Position numbers and translations under genes: made by a program | The notes under the pieces: generated by a model | What the model saw: the letters and a program-made list of their open reading frames with translations, nothing else | Databases searched by the model: none | Told to the model about the DNA's origin: nothing | NCBI GenBank assembly: GCA_019636285.1 | Contig: JAHBXV010000021.1 | Location: 39,062-103,061, forward strand | Source: Planctomycetaceae bacterium | GTDB taxonomy: Bacteria > Planctomycetota > Planctomycetia > Planctomycetales > Planctomycetaceae | Length of the DNA: 64,000 nt | Direction: 5' to 3' | Shown: in pieces, positions 24,813-32,860 of the stretch | How positions within the stretch are numbered: the stretch's first letter is position 1 | How the letters are laid out: each line of letters starts with the position of its first letter

Positions 24813-25769
24813 ATGCCCACGGACAGTACCTCATCGGGATTTCCGCCGCTCGTCGCCGAGCGTTCGACGCTGGCGGCTTCCGATGGCTATTCGCTGGTGC
24901 TGCATCAAACACCGGTTGACGCGGCGGCGATCAAGTCGCGTGTGTGTCTCTTGCATGGAATCCAGAGCCATGCCGGCTGGTATGGCGAGACCAGCAGACG
25001 ATTGGCCGCGGCAGGACACGAGCCCTGCTGGCTGGATCGGCGCGGCAGCGGCGACAGTCAGGTCGACCGCGGGCATGTGCGGCATTGGGAACGCTGGGTA
25101 AGCGATGTCCGGCAAGTCATCGACTTCCTCCGGTTTCAGGAGCCCCGTTGTCCGACGTTTCTCCTGGGACTGAGTTGGGGAGGACGGCTCGCGGCGGCGT
25201 TCGCCAACTGTCACCCCGACTGCTGCGATGGTCTGATTCTGCTCTACCCGGCTCTGTCTCCCAAACTGCGTATTCGCTGGTGGCAGCGCGCGGCTTTGAA
25301 GTTGGGTCTGGCCGTGGGGCAGAACAAACGGACGGTCCCGGTCCCGCTGAAAGACCCAGCCCTGTTTACCGACGATCCCCGCGCACGGCGGTGGATCGCA
25401 GCGGATCCCAAGGCATTGCACGATGTCACGCTGGGGTTCCTCGGTGCGAACCTGGAACTGCAATCCGTCCTCAGCGACGTTCCGGAGAGACTTTCAATTC
25501 CCGTGCTGATGATGCTGGCCGGGCGCGATCGCATTGTCGACAACGAGCGGACCCGCGCGGCTTTGGGACGCTACCGAAATTCAACGACCACGTTAATCGA
25601 GTATCCGAAAGCCTGTCACACATTGGAATTCGACGACTACCGCGATGAATCGCTGAATGACCTGATTGGGTGGCTGGACCGCCGGCGAGCGGACTGGGAT
25701 CGTGAGAAAATCGCCCGAGAGTTGTTCGCGGTCATGATGGCCAATCCGGGAACTCTGGCCTGCGATTGA
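24813..25769 (+). CDS. Serine alpha/beta hydrolase, lysophospholipase/monoacylglycerol-lipase-like
   Basis: About 318 residues from ATG at 24813. The order of motifs is VCLLHGIQSHAGWY (oxyanion hole), GHEPCWLDRRGSGDS, FLLGLSWGGRLAAA (nucleophile Ser in GLSWG), MLAGRDRIVDNE (acid Asp) and YPKACHTLEFDD (His). The triad is therefore complete, unlike the protein at 19769-20560. No signal peptide was seen. It is divergent from the glycosyltransferase, with about 205 bp between the starts. The YdjY-domain gene follows, with the upstream end of its frame overlapping this stop by a few bases, suggesting co-transcription. The substrate is not deducible, but a lipid ester or acylglycerol is typical. 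Confidence 0.85.
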   Translation: MPTDSTSSGFPPLVAERSTLAASDGYSLVLHQTPVDAAAIKSRVCLLHGIQSHAGWYGETSRRLAAAGHEPCWLDRRGSGDSQVDRGHVRHWERWVSDVRQVIDFLRFQEPRCPTFLLGLSWGGRLAAAFANCHPDCCDGLILLYPALSPKLRIRWWQRAALKLGLAVGQNKRTVPVPLKDPALFTDDPRARRWIAADPKALHDVTLGFLGANLELQSVLSDVPERLSIPVLMMLAGRDRIVDNERTRAALGRYRNSTTTLIEYPKACHTLEFDDYRDESLNDLIGWLDRRRADWDREKIARELFAVMMANPGTLACD

Positions 25770-25798
25770 CCTCGACAGTCGTCGGTGAAGTCGTTGTG

Positions 25799-26749
25799 AT
25801 GCAGGTCGCTCAGTCGACAGATTCCTCTTCTGGACGCGGGACGATCGCCATGCGTGCGAGTGTTTGGTGCAGCCTGGTTGTGCTCACGATGCAGGCGGGA
25901 ATGGTTCTGTCTCAGGACAAGCCCGCGGCTCCCGAATGGCAGCCCCTCAATCCCGAAGGAACCATTCTCATTCAGCGGGAGACGAAGACTTTGCGATTGA
26001 AGTCGCAGGTCTGCTTGCGCGAGGGTCTCCTGGAGATGCTCGCCTGCCTGAAAGGCACCAAAGAGCACGAGGCGATTCTCGCCGTTCCCGGATCGGCGCA
26101 AATGGTTCATGCGGGGCTGTTGGCCCTGGGCCTCGAACCGGGCAAACCGGTTACCTATCAGCCCGAGTATCGCCCCGCGAGCGGGCCGCTCCTGGACATC
26201 ACACTGGAATGGACCGATGCCAGCGGGAAAGTTCACCGAGCGCCGGCGACTTCCTGGATTCGTCATGCAACGCGACGGTACTTCACGGCTCCCATGAAGC
26301 AATTGCCGGGAACGCTGAAGCTGACACGCGAAGATGAACTGCGCTTCGACGAACGCCACAACGAACTGCTGTGGTATGGGCCGATGACCGAAACGCAGCG
26401 CGACCTGTGGTTGAAGAAGAGTGACGACGCGGAATGGCAAAAGGCCATCAAGGGGTTCTACGACCGCACCCGGTTTCGTCCTTTGGATGCCCGGTTCGTG
26501 TTCGCCGGCAGTCACTTTTACAAAAATCCCAAGACCGGCGAGGAACTGTACGAGGGTGAAGCGGGCGACCTCATCTGCGTGGCCAACTTCCCGTCAGCGG
26601 TGATCGACCTTTCGATTTCGAGCAGTAATCAGAACGACGACCTGAACTATGAAGCGTGGACCGATCGGATTCCCGAGATCGGCACGACGGTTCTGATTGA
26701 CCTGTCTCCCGCCAAAGCGGCGGAAAAAGCCGCGGTTCCCGGCAAGTAA
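25799..26749 (+). CDS. YdjY domain-containing secreted protein
   Basis: About 316 residues from ATG at 25799, with an alternative ATG at 25850 that starts directly at a signal peptide (MRASVWCSLVVLTMQAGMV). The mature region begins after LSQDKPAAPEW. The conserved stretch HEAILAVPGSAQMVHAGLLALGLEPG is the YdjY domain signature, followed by a beta-rich part with WTDASGKVHRAPA and a lysine/alanine-rich end. YdjY-domain proteins occur in planctomycete envelope gene sets, but their activity is unknown. It lies immediately downstream of the hydrolase and probably in one transcript. Confidence 0.78.
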   Translation: MQVAQSTDSSSGRGTIAMRASVWCSLVVLTMQAGMVLSQDKPAAPEWQPLNPEGTILIQRETKTLRLKSQVCLREGLLEMLACLKGTKEHEAILAVPGSAQMVHAGLLALGLEPGKPVTYQPEYRPASGPLLDITLEWTDASGKVHRAPATSWIRHATRRYFTAPMKQLPGTLKLTREDELRFDERHNELLWYGPMTETQRDLWLKKSDDAEWQKAIKGFYDRTRFRPLDARFVFAGSHFYKNPKTGEELYEGEAGDLICVANFPSAVIDLSISSSNQNDDLNYEAWTDRIPEIGTTVLIDLSPAKAAEKAAVPGK

Positions 26750-27150
26750 CCGGGCCAGACGGCATTGATCGCCACGAACGGCACCCAGCGAGTTCAAGGC
26801 TTCGCGGCAAAGTCTGCCGCTTATGTCATGAATGTCCGTTGGCGCGCGTTGTACGCAACCTGCCGAGAAAGATTTCGGCGAGTCGCCTTCGTGGCCGATG
26901 AAAAAAACAGGCGAGTGGTGTCGCCCGTCTCTGACTGAAAAACCCCGTCACGACTGTCCGGCGCGATCTGGCGCGCTCGAATTCGAGCCGCGAGCCCGCG
27001 ACCGTCTCTCGGTTGCGGCCGGGTTTCCGAAATTCTCCCGATTCATGTCCGCGTTCGGAACGGCGAACGGATTGGCCAACCGCTTGACGGATCCGGGATC
27101 CCGTGGTTCCTCCCTTCCGCCGTACTCCCGATTTTCGCGGAGCAGAACGC
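26750..27150. other. Intergenic region, no gene seen
   Basis: About 400 bp between two same-strand genes. Frames on either strand show no family resemblance. No strong terminator was found after the YdjY gene. GC-rich, without a repeat copy. Confidence 0.45.
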
Positions 27151-28128
27151 ATGATGCGATCGATTCGTCGACGTTTAACCCTCAATAGCCAGCAACGTGC
27201 CAACAGCATGGCTGGCCTGGTCGCGGTCTTCGCCTTTGGATTCCTGGCACTCGAAGCGCCGCCGCAACGGGCCGGGGCCGACGTCATTCGGCGGAAGCCG
27301 GTCAACAAGGTGCGGGTCACCGTCACTGCGAACCGTCCCACGCTTCCCGAAATGACGGTTGAAGGGACTGAAATTGCCGAAGATTCGACCACGGCAGTGG
27401 CCTCGGCCGACCCAAACGTCGCCGCCCTGATGCAGAAGGTCAGCCGACTGAAGTCGGGGAGAGATTTCCTGAAGCAGATTCCCGACTACACAGCTTGTTT
27501 TACAAAACAGGAACTCGTGGGGGGCGAACTGCTGGAAGAGCAGGACATTTCGATGAAGATTCGGCATCAGCCGTTCAGCGTCTACCTGAACTGGCGGACG
27601 GGTGACCGCGGCCGTGAAGTGATCTATGTCGACGGGCAGAATGACGGGCGCATGATCGTTCATGCCGGCGGCTGGAAGGCCCGGCTCCCTGCCCTGACGA
27701 TCGATCCCGAAAGTTCGCTCGCGATGGGCGAGGCTCGCTACCCGGTGACCAAAGCCGGCGTCCTGGGCCTCGTGGAAACCATGCTGAACTGTCACGAAAC
27801 GGATATCGCCAAGTCGAGCGTGGCGGCCTGCCTGCGGGCGGAAGACCAGGAGTTCGACGGTCGGCCTTGCGAGACCTACGTGGTCGAGTACAAGTCGGCG
27901 GCCGTTTCGCCGGTCTACCGGAAATCGATCACGCTGATTGACGCGGAGTGGGGGATCCCGGTTTACATCAAGAACTTCGGCTGGCCCGGCGCGGGTGAAG
28001 ACATCGCCGGCGAAGAACTCGATGAAGCGACGCTGATCGAGTATTACGCCTTCAGCGAAATCGAGTTCCGCAAGGATCTAGCAAACCTCGACTTCGACCG
28101 CGGCAACGAAGAGTATCGCTTCCGCTAA
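27151..28128 (+). CDS. DUF1571 domain-containing protein
   Basis: About 325 residues from ATG at 27151, where a second ATG immediately follows. The N-terminus is basic with a hydrophobic segment (SMAGLVAVFAFGFLALEAPP), suggesting a signal peptide or anchor. A low-complexity linker leads to the DUF1571 core: LLEEQDISMKIRHQPFSVYLNWR, then DDGRMIVHAGGWKARL-like and TYVVEYKSAAVSPVYRKSITLIDAEWGIPVYIKNFGWP. The family is found mainly in planctomycetes and related phyla and is exported, with unknown function. It meets the GTPase gene end to end, 12 bp apart. Confidence 0.82.
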   Translation: MMRSIRRRLTLNSQQRANSMAGLVAVFAFGFLALEAPPQRAGADVIRRKPVNKVRVTVTANRPTLPEMTVEGTEIAEDSTTAVASADPNVAALMQKVSRLKSGRDFLKQIPDYTACFTKQELVGGELLEEQDISMKIRHQPFSVYLNWRTGDRGREVIYVDGQNDGRMIVHAGGWKARLPALTIDPESSLAMGEARYPVTKAGVLGLVETMLNCHETDIAKSSVAACLRAEDQEFDGRPCETYVVEYKSAAVSPVYRKSITLIDAEWGIPVYIKNFGWPGAGEDIAGEELDEATLIEYYAFSEIEFRKDLANLDFDRGNEEYRFR

Positions 28129-28140
28129 CGGCACGCCGGC

Positions 28141-29283
28141 TCAGCGGTCAAGACGTTCGAGAACGGCCCTCCAGCGGGCGGAATCCCGCTGGTTCAGGGC
28201 CGTTTCCAATTCATGGAGCGCACGGGTCAACTCGGCTCCCACCGCGAGGACGGTCGCGTCTGGCGGCATTTCGATCGCAACGCGCTCGGCCAAACTTTCG
28301 AGCAACCCGTCGACACCCTCGCCAGTCCGGCAGGAAACGCGAACGGCGTCACCAGGAAGTTGCTCTCCCCACGCATCAGGAAGATCGGCTTTATTGCCGA
28401 CGCGTATCGCGTGCGGAAACGCGGCCAGAAGCGCTTCATCGTCCGGCGTGGGAAGGATGCTGGCATCAAACACCAGCAGGACGAGGTCGGCGCTCTCCGC
28501 GAGCTTCCGCGCGCGGACGATCCCTTCGCGTTCAATGTCTCCAACGGCCTCGCGCAGGCCGGCGGTATCGACCCATTCGACCGGCCAGCCCGCCAGAGCG
28601 AACCGCGAGCGGACCAGGTCGCGAGTCGTGCCCGGCTGATCGTGGGCAATGACTCGTTCGTACCCCAGAATGGCATTGGTCAGGCTCGATTTGCCCACGT
28701 TGGGGCGCCCCAGAACGGCAATTTGTAGCGGCCTGGTCAGACGCTCCGCGAAAGTGCGAAACGCTCGCGAGCGTTCCAACTGCGATTGAACGCGCGACCG
28801 CTCGACTTCCTGGGCCGAGGCCGGATCGAAGTTCCGCCACTGGTCGAGAGCCAGCGGCCACGCCTGTTCGCGCTGGACCAGCAACCACTCGGCACATTTC
28901 CAGGTGACGGACTCGCGCAAGGCGGGATCTAGTTCACGCTGCCACAGCGGACCGCATTCGATCACCTCCCCTGGCGCTGTCTCGACCCCCAGCGCGGCCA
29001 GCGAATTCAGAATGCGTTCCACGGGGGCCGGACCGCCGTGGCATTGAATCTCGACGCCGTTCGCAACGAAGGCCAGGACGACATCTTCCCCGGTCCCGTC
29101 GTCGATCCAGCGGCCATACTTCAGGCCGCCGACTTCTCCGAGAATCGCGGTGCCCGGTCGGGCGGGAGTAAAGGCGTTTTCGACGATTCGCCGAAGAACC
29201 TCGCGAGCCGCTTCCAGGCGAATGACAGCGATTGCCCCGCGACCGGGTGGCGTCAGCACTTGGGCGCGCGATCGGCCCGTCAT
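28141..29283 (-). CDS. MnmE/TrmE-like GTPase lacking the C-terminal module
   Basis: A 380-residue protein. The N-terminal formyl-THF-binding-like domain begins TGRSRAQVLTPPGRGAIAVIRL, typical of MnmE. The G domain has GRPNVGKSS (G1), DQPGTTRD (G2), DTAGLREAVGDIE (G3) and NKAD (G4). MnmE normally ends with a helical domain and the motif FCIGK, whose Cys is important for tRNA modification. Here the protein ends at ERLDR, about 70 residues early, and no room remains before the next gene. It may be a divergent paralogue with another RNA-related role, with the classical MnmE elsewhere. It overlaps the pantothenate kinase stop by 4 bp (ATGA), so the two form an operon. Confidence 0.8.
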   Translation of the reverse strand: MTGRSRAQVLTPPGRGAIAVIRLEAAREVLRRIVENAFTPARPGTAILGEVGGLKYGRWIDDGTGEDVVLAFVANGVEIQCHGGPAPVERILNSLAALGVETAPGEVIECGPLWQRELDPALRESVTWKCAEWLLVQREQAWPLALDQWRNFDPASAQEVERSRVQSQLERSRAFRTFAERLTRPLQIAVLGRPNVGKSSLTNAILGYERVIAHDQPGTTRDLVRSRFALAGWPVEWVDTAGLREAVGDIEREGIVRARKLAESADLVLLVFDASILPTPDDEALLAAFPHAIRVGNKADLPDAWGEQLPGDAVRVSCRTGEGVDGLLESLAERVAIEMPPDATVLAVGAELTRALHELETALNQRDSARWRAVLERLDR

Positions 29284-30071
29284 GGCGCCGCTCCCGCGTG
29301 ATCGAGTGCGGCCCAGAGCGCTCCCTCCAGCGTCAGTTCGGGAACGAACTGCACATCATTCGCGAGGCCCATCAAAACATTCGCGCCGCCGCCGGTCAGA
29401 AAGACGTCGACGGAATGCGGTGCCAATTCCCTCTGGGCGACATGCAGCAATTCCCGGGCAGCCCCACGATGACCAAACCACAGGCCGGCCCGCATGGCGT
29501 CGACGGTCTTTTCGCCCGGATAGATCGGTGCTTCCGGCCAGTCGGCAACGTCGATTCTCGGCAGCCGTTCGGTGAGCTCCGACAGGGCACGAGCGCCCAC
29601 CGCCAACCCGGGGGCGATGGCTCCCCCCATGAATTTCCCGTCCGGCGAAACGGCATCGACAACGAGTGCCGTCCCCGAGGCGATGATGACAGCCGCATGA
29701 TGGGCGTGCTTTCTGCGAACGACGGCCAGCGCATTGCACAGGCGATCGAAGCCGACGGAATCGGGATGTCCGATCGCCACCGGCACGGGAATCTGGTCGC
29801 GCGCGGTGATCGCGATCGAGGGAGTTTGCCGGGAATCGTCCCACAGCCGTGCAAATTCCTTCACGCGATCGAGAGCCGAACCCGCAACGACCAACAGACC
29901 GACCGGTGTCGGGGACAACCAGTCCAGGAATTCGTCCGGCGAGCCCACAAGTCGCGAAGAGAGATGCCGAATCTGAACGGTCCGTTCCGCCGCCGTCGAA
30001 CGGACCACGAAATCGGCCCGCTTCCACCGGGTGTGGCCCAGATCGACAACCGTCACGGTCTGCGAACTCAT
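29280..30071 (-). CDS. coaX: Type III pantothenate kinase
   Basis: About 263 residues from ATG at 30069-30071. CoaX phosphorylates pantothenate, the first step of coenzyme A synthesis. Family motifs are visible: VVDLGHTRWKRADF (ATP phosphate loop, usually DxGNT), GFDRLCNALAV (substrate Asp), ASGTALVVDAV and FMGGAIAPGLAVGARAL, and a late FLTGGGANVL. Type III enzymes need a monovalent cation and are insensitive to CoA feedback. The loop has DLGHTRW where many relatives have DIGNT, so one residue is changed. The longer frame starting at 30116 is rejected. The gene overlaps the downstream MnmE-like gene. Confidence 0.85.
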   Translation of the reverse strand: MSSQTVTVVDLGHTRWKRADFVVRSTAAERTVQIRHLSSRLVGSPDEFLDWLSPTPVGLLVVAGSALDRVKEFARLWDDSRQTPSIAITARDQIPVPVAIGHPDSVGFDRLCNALAVVRRKHAHHAAVIIASGTALVVDAVSPDGKFMGGAIAPGLAVGARALSELTERLPRIDVADWPEAPIYPGEKTVDAMRAGLWFGHRGAARELLHVAQRELAPHSVDVFLTGGGANVLMGLANDVQFVPELTLEGALWAALDHAGAAP

Positions 30072-30458
30072 GCGACACCGAACTGGACGAAGTCTAAAAG
30101 TGGACACCCCTGGCATGGACCGGACTGAATCGTCCTCCCCCGCTGTTGTACCCGCGACGCGGGAACGCCGTCGAGTCGGCCATCAGGACCGTCTACTTTC
30201 TCAGACTGCCCGCCATGGCAGCGGATTCAGTCGAGGGTCGAGCGGCTTCAATCGAAGGAGCAAAGAAGATTCGTCAGTCTTTCTCACTCGACTTTCGGCT
30301 CTCGACCTGGCCATTGTCCACTGGAGCGAGGTGTTTCAAAGGTTGTTACACTTCGTGAAAGACTGGCCGATTTCCTTTTCAGCCAGATAACTCATTCATA
30401 CACGGCGACGGGACCAGATGCCCTTTCAGGGATCGGTGTCTCGCAGCGACAGGTTTCC
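30072..30458. other. Intergenic region between divergent coaX and Uup-type genes
   Basis: About 390 bp. It holds an ACCCGCGACGCGGGA palindrome near 30150 but no gene. It should contain promoters for both directions. Confidence 0.45.
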
Positions 30459-32363
30459 ATGGCGATTCTCAGTCTGCGGCAGGTCACATTCGGATACGGC
30501 GGTCGGCCCCTGCTCGAAGAGGCAGACCTGCAAATCGAACGCGGCGAGCGTGTGTGCCTCGTGGGCCGCAACGGGGCGGGCAAATCGACCCTGCTGCGGT
30601 TGCTCTCCGGCGAACTGCGGCCCGATTCGGGCGTGATCGAAATCGAGTCGGGGGCGCGCAGTTCCCGTCAACAGCAGGAAGTTCCGGAAGCCACTCGCGG
30701 GACGATTTTTGAAATTGTCGCGATGGGCCTGGGCGACATCGGCCCGTCCGTTGCCGCCCGCTATCGCTTGCAGCATCACCAGGGGGAACTGACGGACGAC
30801 GAACAGCGGCAGTTCCAGGAAGTCGCCGATCGGCTCGATCCGGCGGAGGCGTGGGACTGGGATTCCCGCGTGCAGCAGACTCTCGGGCGAATGGATCTGA
30901 ATGCCGGGCAGGACTTCGAAACGCTGTCGTCAGGCTGGAAACGCCGCGTTCTGCTCGCCCAGTCGCTCGTCAATGACCCGGAAATCCTCCTGCTCGATGA
31001 ACCGACCAACCATCTGGATGTCGCGACCATCGAGTGGATGGAAGCCTTTCTAAGCCGGTTCGCGGGGACGCTCGTCTTCATCACGCACGACCGCCAGTTT
31101 CTGCGGAAACTGGCAACCCGCATTGTCGAAGTCGATCGCGCCCGTCTGTTCGACTGGACCTGCGACTACGACACCTTTCTGGAGCGCAAGGAAGCCGCCC
31201 TCGCAGCCGAGGAACAGCAACAGGGGCTGTTCGACAAGCAACTGGCCCGCGAAGAAGCCTGGCTGCGACAAGGCGTGAAAGCCCGGCGGACACGCAACGA
31301 AGGGCGCGTGCGGGCGCTGATGGAGATGCGGGCGGAGCGCCAGAAGCGGCGGGAAAAGGTGGGGACCGCCAAGGTCGAGCAGCATCGCGACATGGAGCGT
31401 TCAGGTCAGCTTGTCATCGACGCGATCAACATTGGTTATGAAGTCGGCGACAGGATCCTGATCGACGATTTTTCCTCGACGATAATGCGGGGCGACAAGA
31501 TTGGCGTCATCGGGCCGAACGGCTGCGGCAAGACGACACTTTTGCGGTTACTGCTTGGTCAGCTTCAGCCGACTCGCGGAACGGTGCGGTTGGGAACGCG
31601 GCTGGAGATTGGCTACTTCGATCAGCTTCGCGAACAGTTGGACGCCGAAAAATCAGCCATCGAGAATCTCGCGCCCGGCAGCGATTCGCTGATCGTCAAC
31701 GGGCGCAAGCGGCATGTCATCAGCTATCTCGAAGACTTTCTCTTTTCACCGGAGCGGTCCCGCACACTGGTCCGCTTCCTTTCTGGCGGCGAACGCAACC
31801 GGTTGATGCTGGCCCGGCTGTTTTCGCGCCCCGCCAACGTTCTGGTGCTCGACGAACCGACCAACGATCTCGACGCGGAAACGCTCGAGCTGCTCGAAGA
31901 TCTGCTAGTCGAATACCCCGGCACGCTGCTGCTCGTCAGCCACGATCGAGCGTTTCTCAACAACGTGGTCACGTCGACGTTCGTCTTTGAAGGGGACGGC
32001 ATCGTTCGGGAGTACGTCGGCGGATACGACGACTGGGTCCGGCAGCGACAGGAGCAATTGGCCCAGCCGCCCGAGCGCCCTGCCAATAAGCCAGCTGCAT
32101 CGACCGAACCGCCCCGCCCCACTTCCAAGAAGCGCGGGTTGAGTTTCCGCGAGGAACGGGAACTCGAACAGCTTCCCGCACAGATTGAGGCCTGGGAGCA
32201 GGAGCAGGAAGCGCTCCAGACGCAACTGGGAGACCCCGCGTTTTACCAGCAGGCGAAAGACGCGATTGCCACCGTCACTCAGCAGTTGGACAAAGTCCAT
32301 CGCGAGTTGGAGCAGGCGTACGAGCGGTGGACCGAACTGGAGTCGCGCAAGAACGGCGACTAA
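30459..32363 (+). CDS. uup: ABC-F family ATPase, Uup type
   Basis: A 634-residue soluble protein with two ABC ATPase domains and no membrane segment. Domain 1 has Walker A GRNGAGKST, signature LSSGWKRRVLLAQ and Walker B LLLDEPTNHLD. Domain 2 has GPNGCGKTT, LSGGERNRLMLARL and LVLDEPTNDLD. The inter-domain linker (about 230-320) is charged and helical. A C-terminal coiled-coil region (about 540-630, REERELEQLPAQIEAWEQEQE) is the DNA-binding domain typical of Uup. ABC-F proteins act on ribosomes. Uup has been linked to DNA transposon excision and ribosome stress. ATG at 30459 follows an AGG at a modest distance. It ends convergently with the YaiI gene, overlapping four bases. Confidence 0.9.
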   Translation: MAILSLRQVTFGYGGRPLLEEADLQIERGERVCLVGRNGAGKSTLLRLLSGELRPDSGVIEIESGARSSRQQQEVPEATRGTIFEIVAMGLGDIGPSVAARYRLQHHQGELTDDEQRQFQEVADRLDPAEAWDWDSRVQQTLGRMDLNAGQDFETLSSGWKRRVLLAQSLVNDPEILLLDEPTNHLDVATIEWMEAFLSRFAGTLVFITHDRQFLRKLATRIVEVDRARLFDWTCDYDTFLERKEAALAAEEQQQGLFDKQLAREEAWLRQGVKARRTRNEGRVRALMEMRAERQKRREKVGTAKVEQHRDMERSGQLVIDAINIGYEVGDRILIDDFSSTIMRGDKIGVIGPNGCGKTTLLRLLLGQLQPTRGTVRLGTRLEIGYFDQLREQLDAEKSAIENLAPGSDSLIVNGRKRHVISYLEDFLFSPERSRTLVRFLSGGERNRLMLARLFSRPANVLVLDEPTNDLDAETLELLEDLLVEYPGTLLLVSHDRAFLNNVVTSTFVFEGDGIVREYVGGYDDWVRQRQEQLAQPPERPANKPAASTEPPRPTSKKRGLSFREERELEQLPAQIEAWEQEQEALQTQLGDPAFYQQAKDAIATVTQQLDKVHRELEQAYERWTELESRKNGD

Positions 32364-32860
32364 CTTCCGGCCGGTGGGTCGTCAGGTTTGGCTGCCGCGC
32401 GGCGCGATTCCTTCAGCATTCGCGTGATCGTCTGATCGAAGGCCGCCGCGAAGCGATGTCGTTCCTTGGGACCGTACGGAGGAGGCCCGCCTCCCACGAG
32501 GCCCTCGCCCCGCAGCGAATCCATCAGGTTGCGGCCGGCGAGCCGACTCCCCATCGAATCAGGCGAGTATTCGGTGCCGCGCGGGTCGAGGACCAGAACT
32601 GATCGTTCCACCAGGCGGGCCGCCAAGGGAACATCGGCGGTGATGACCAGATCGCCAGGGACGGCGTTGGCGACCATGTAGTGATCGGCCTCGTCGGGCC
32701 CCACGGAAACGACGACCATGCGGATCGCGGCGATGCCGGGTGGCAATCGCTGCGGAGCGTTGGCCACCAGGCAAACCGGGAACCCTAGACGCCGGGCCGC
32801 CTTGTAAACGATCTCCTTGGCGTCGCGGGGCGCGGCATCGGCGTCGATCCAGACCTCCAT
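32360..32860 (-). CDS. YaiI/YqxD (DUF188) family protein
   Basis: A 166-residue protein matching DUF188 from its first residues (VWIDADAAPRDAKEIVYKAARRL). Further family segments are VVVSVGPDEADHYMVANAVPGDLVITADVPLAARLV and a DPRGTEYSPDSMGSRLAGRNLMDSLR region. The PIN-domain-like fold with conserved Asp residues suggests a metal-dependent nuclease, but the activity has not been established. It is the last gene of the minus-strand operon at 32360-38461: its ATG overlaps the PPC-protein stop (TGATG). Its C-terminal tail is Ala/Pro-rich. Confidence 0.9.
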   Translation of the reverse strand: MEVWIDADAAPRDAKEIVYKAARRLGFPVCLVANAPQRLPPGIAAIRMVVVSVGPDEADHYMVANAVPGDLVITADVPLAARLVERSVLVLDPRGTEYSPDSMGSRLAGRNLMDSLRGEGLVGGGPPPYGPKERHRFAAAFDQTITRMLKESRRAAAKPDDPPAGS

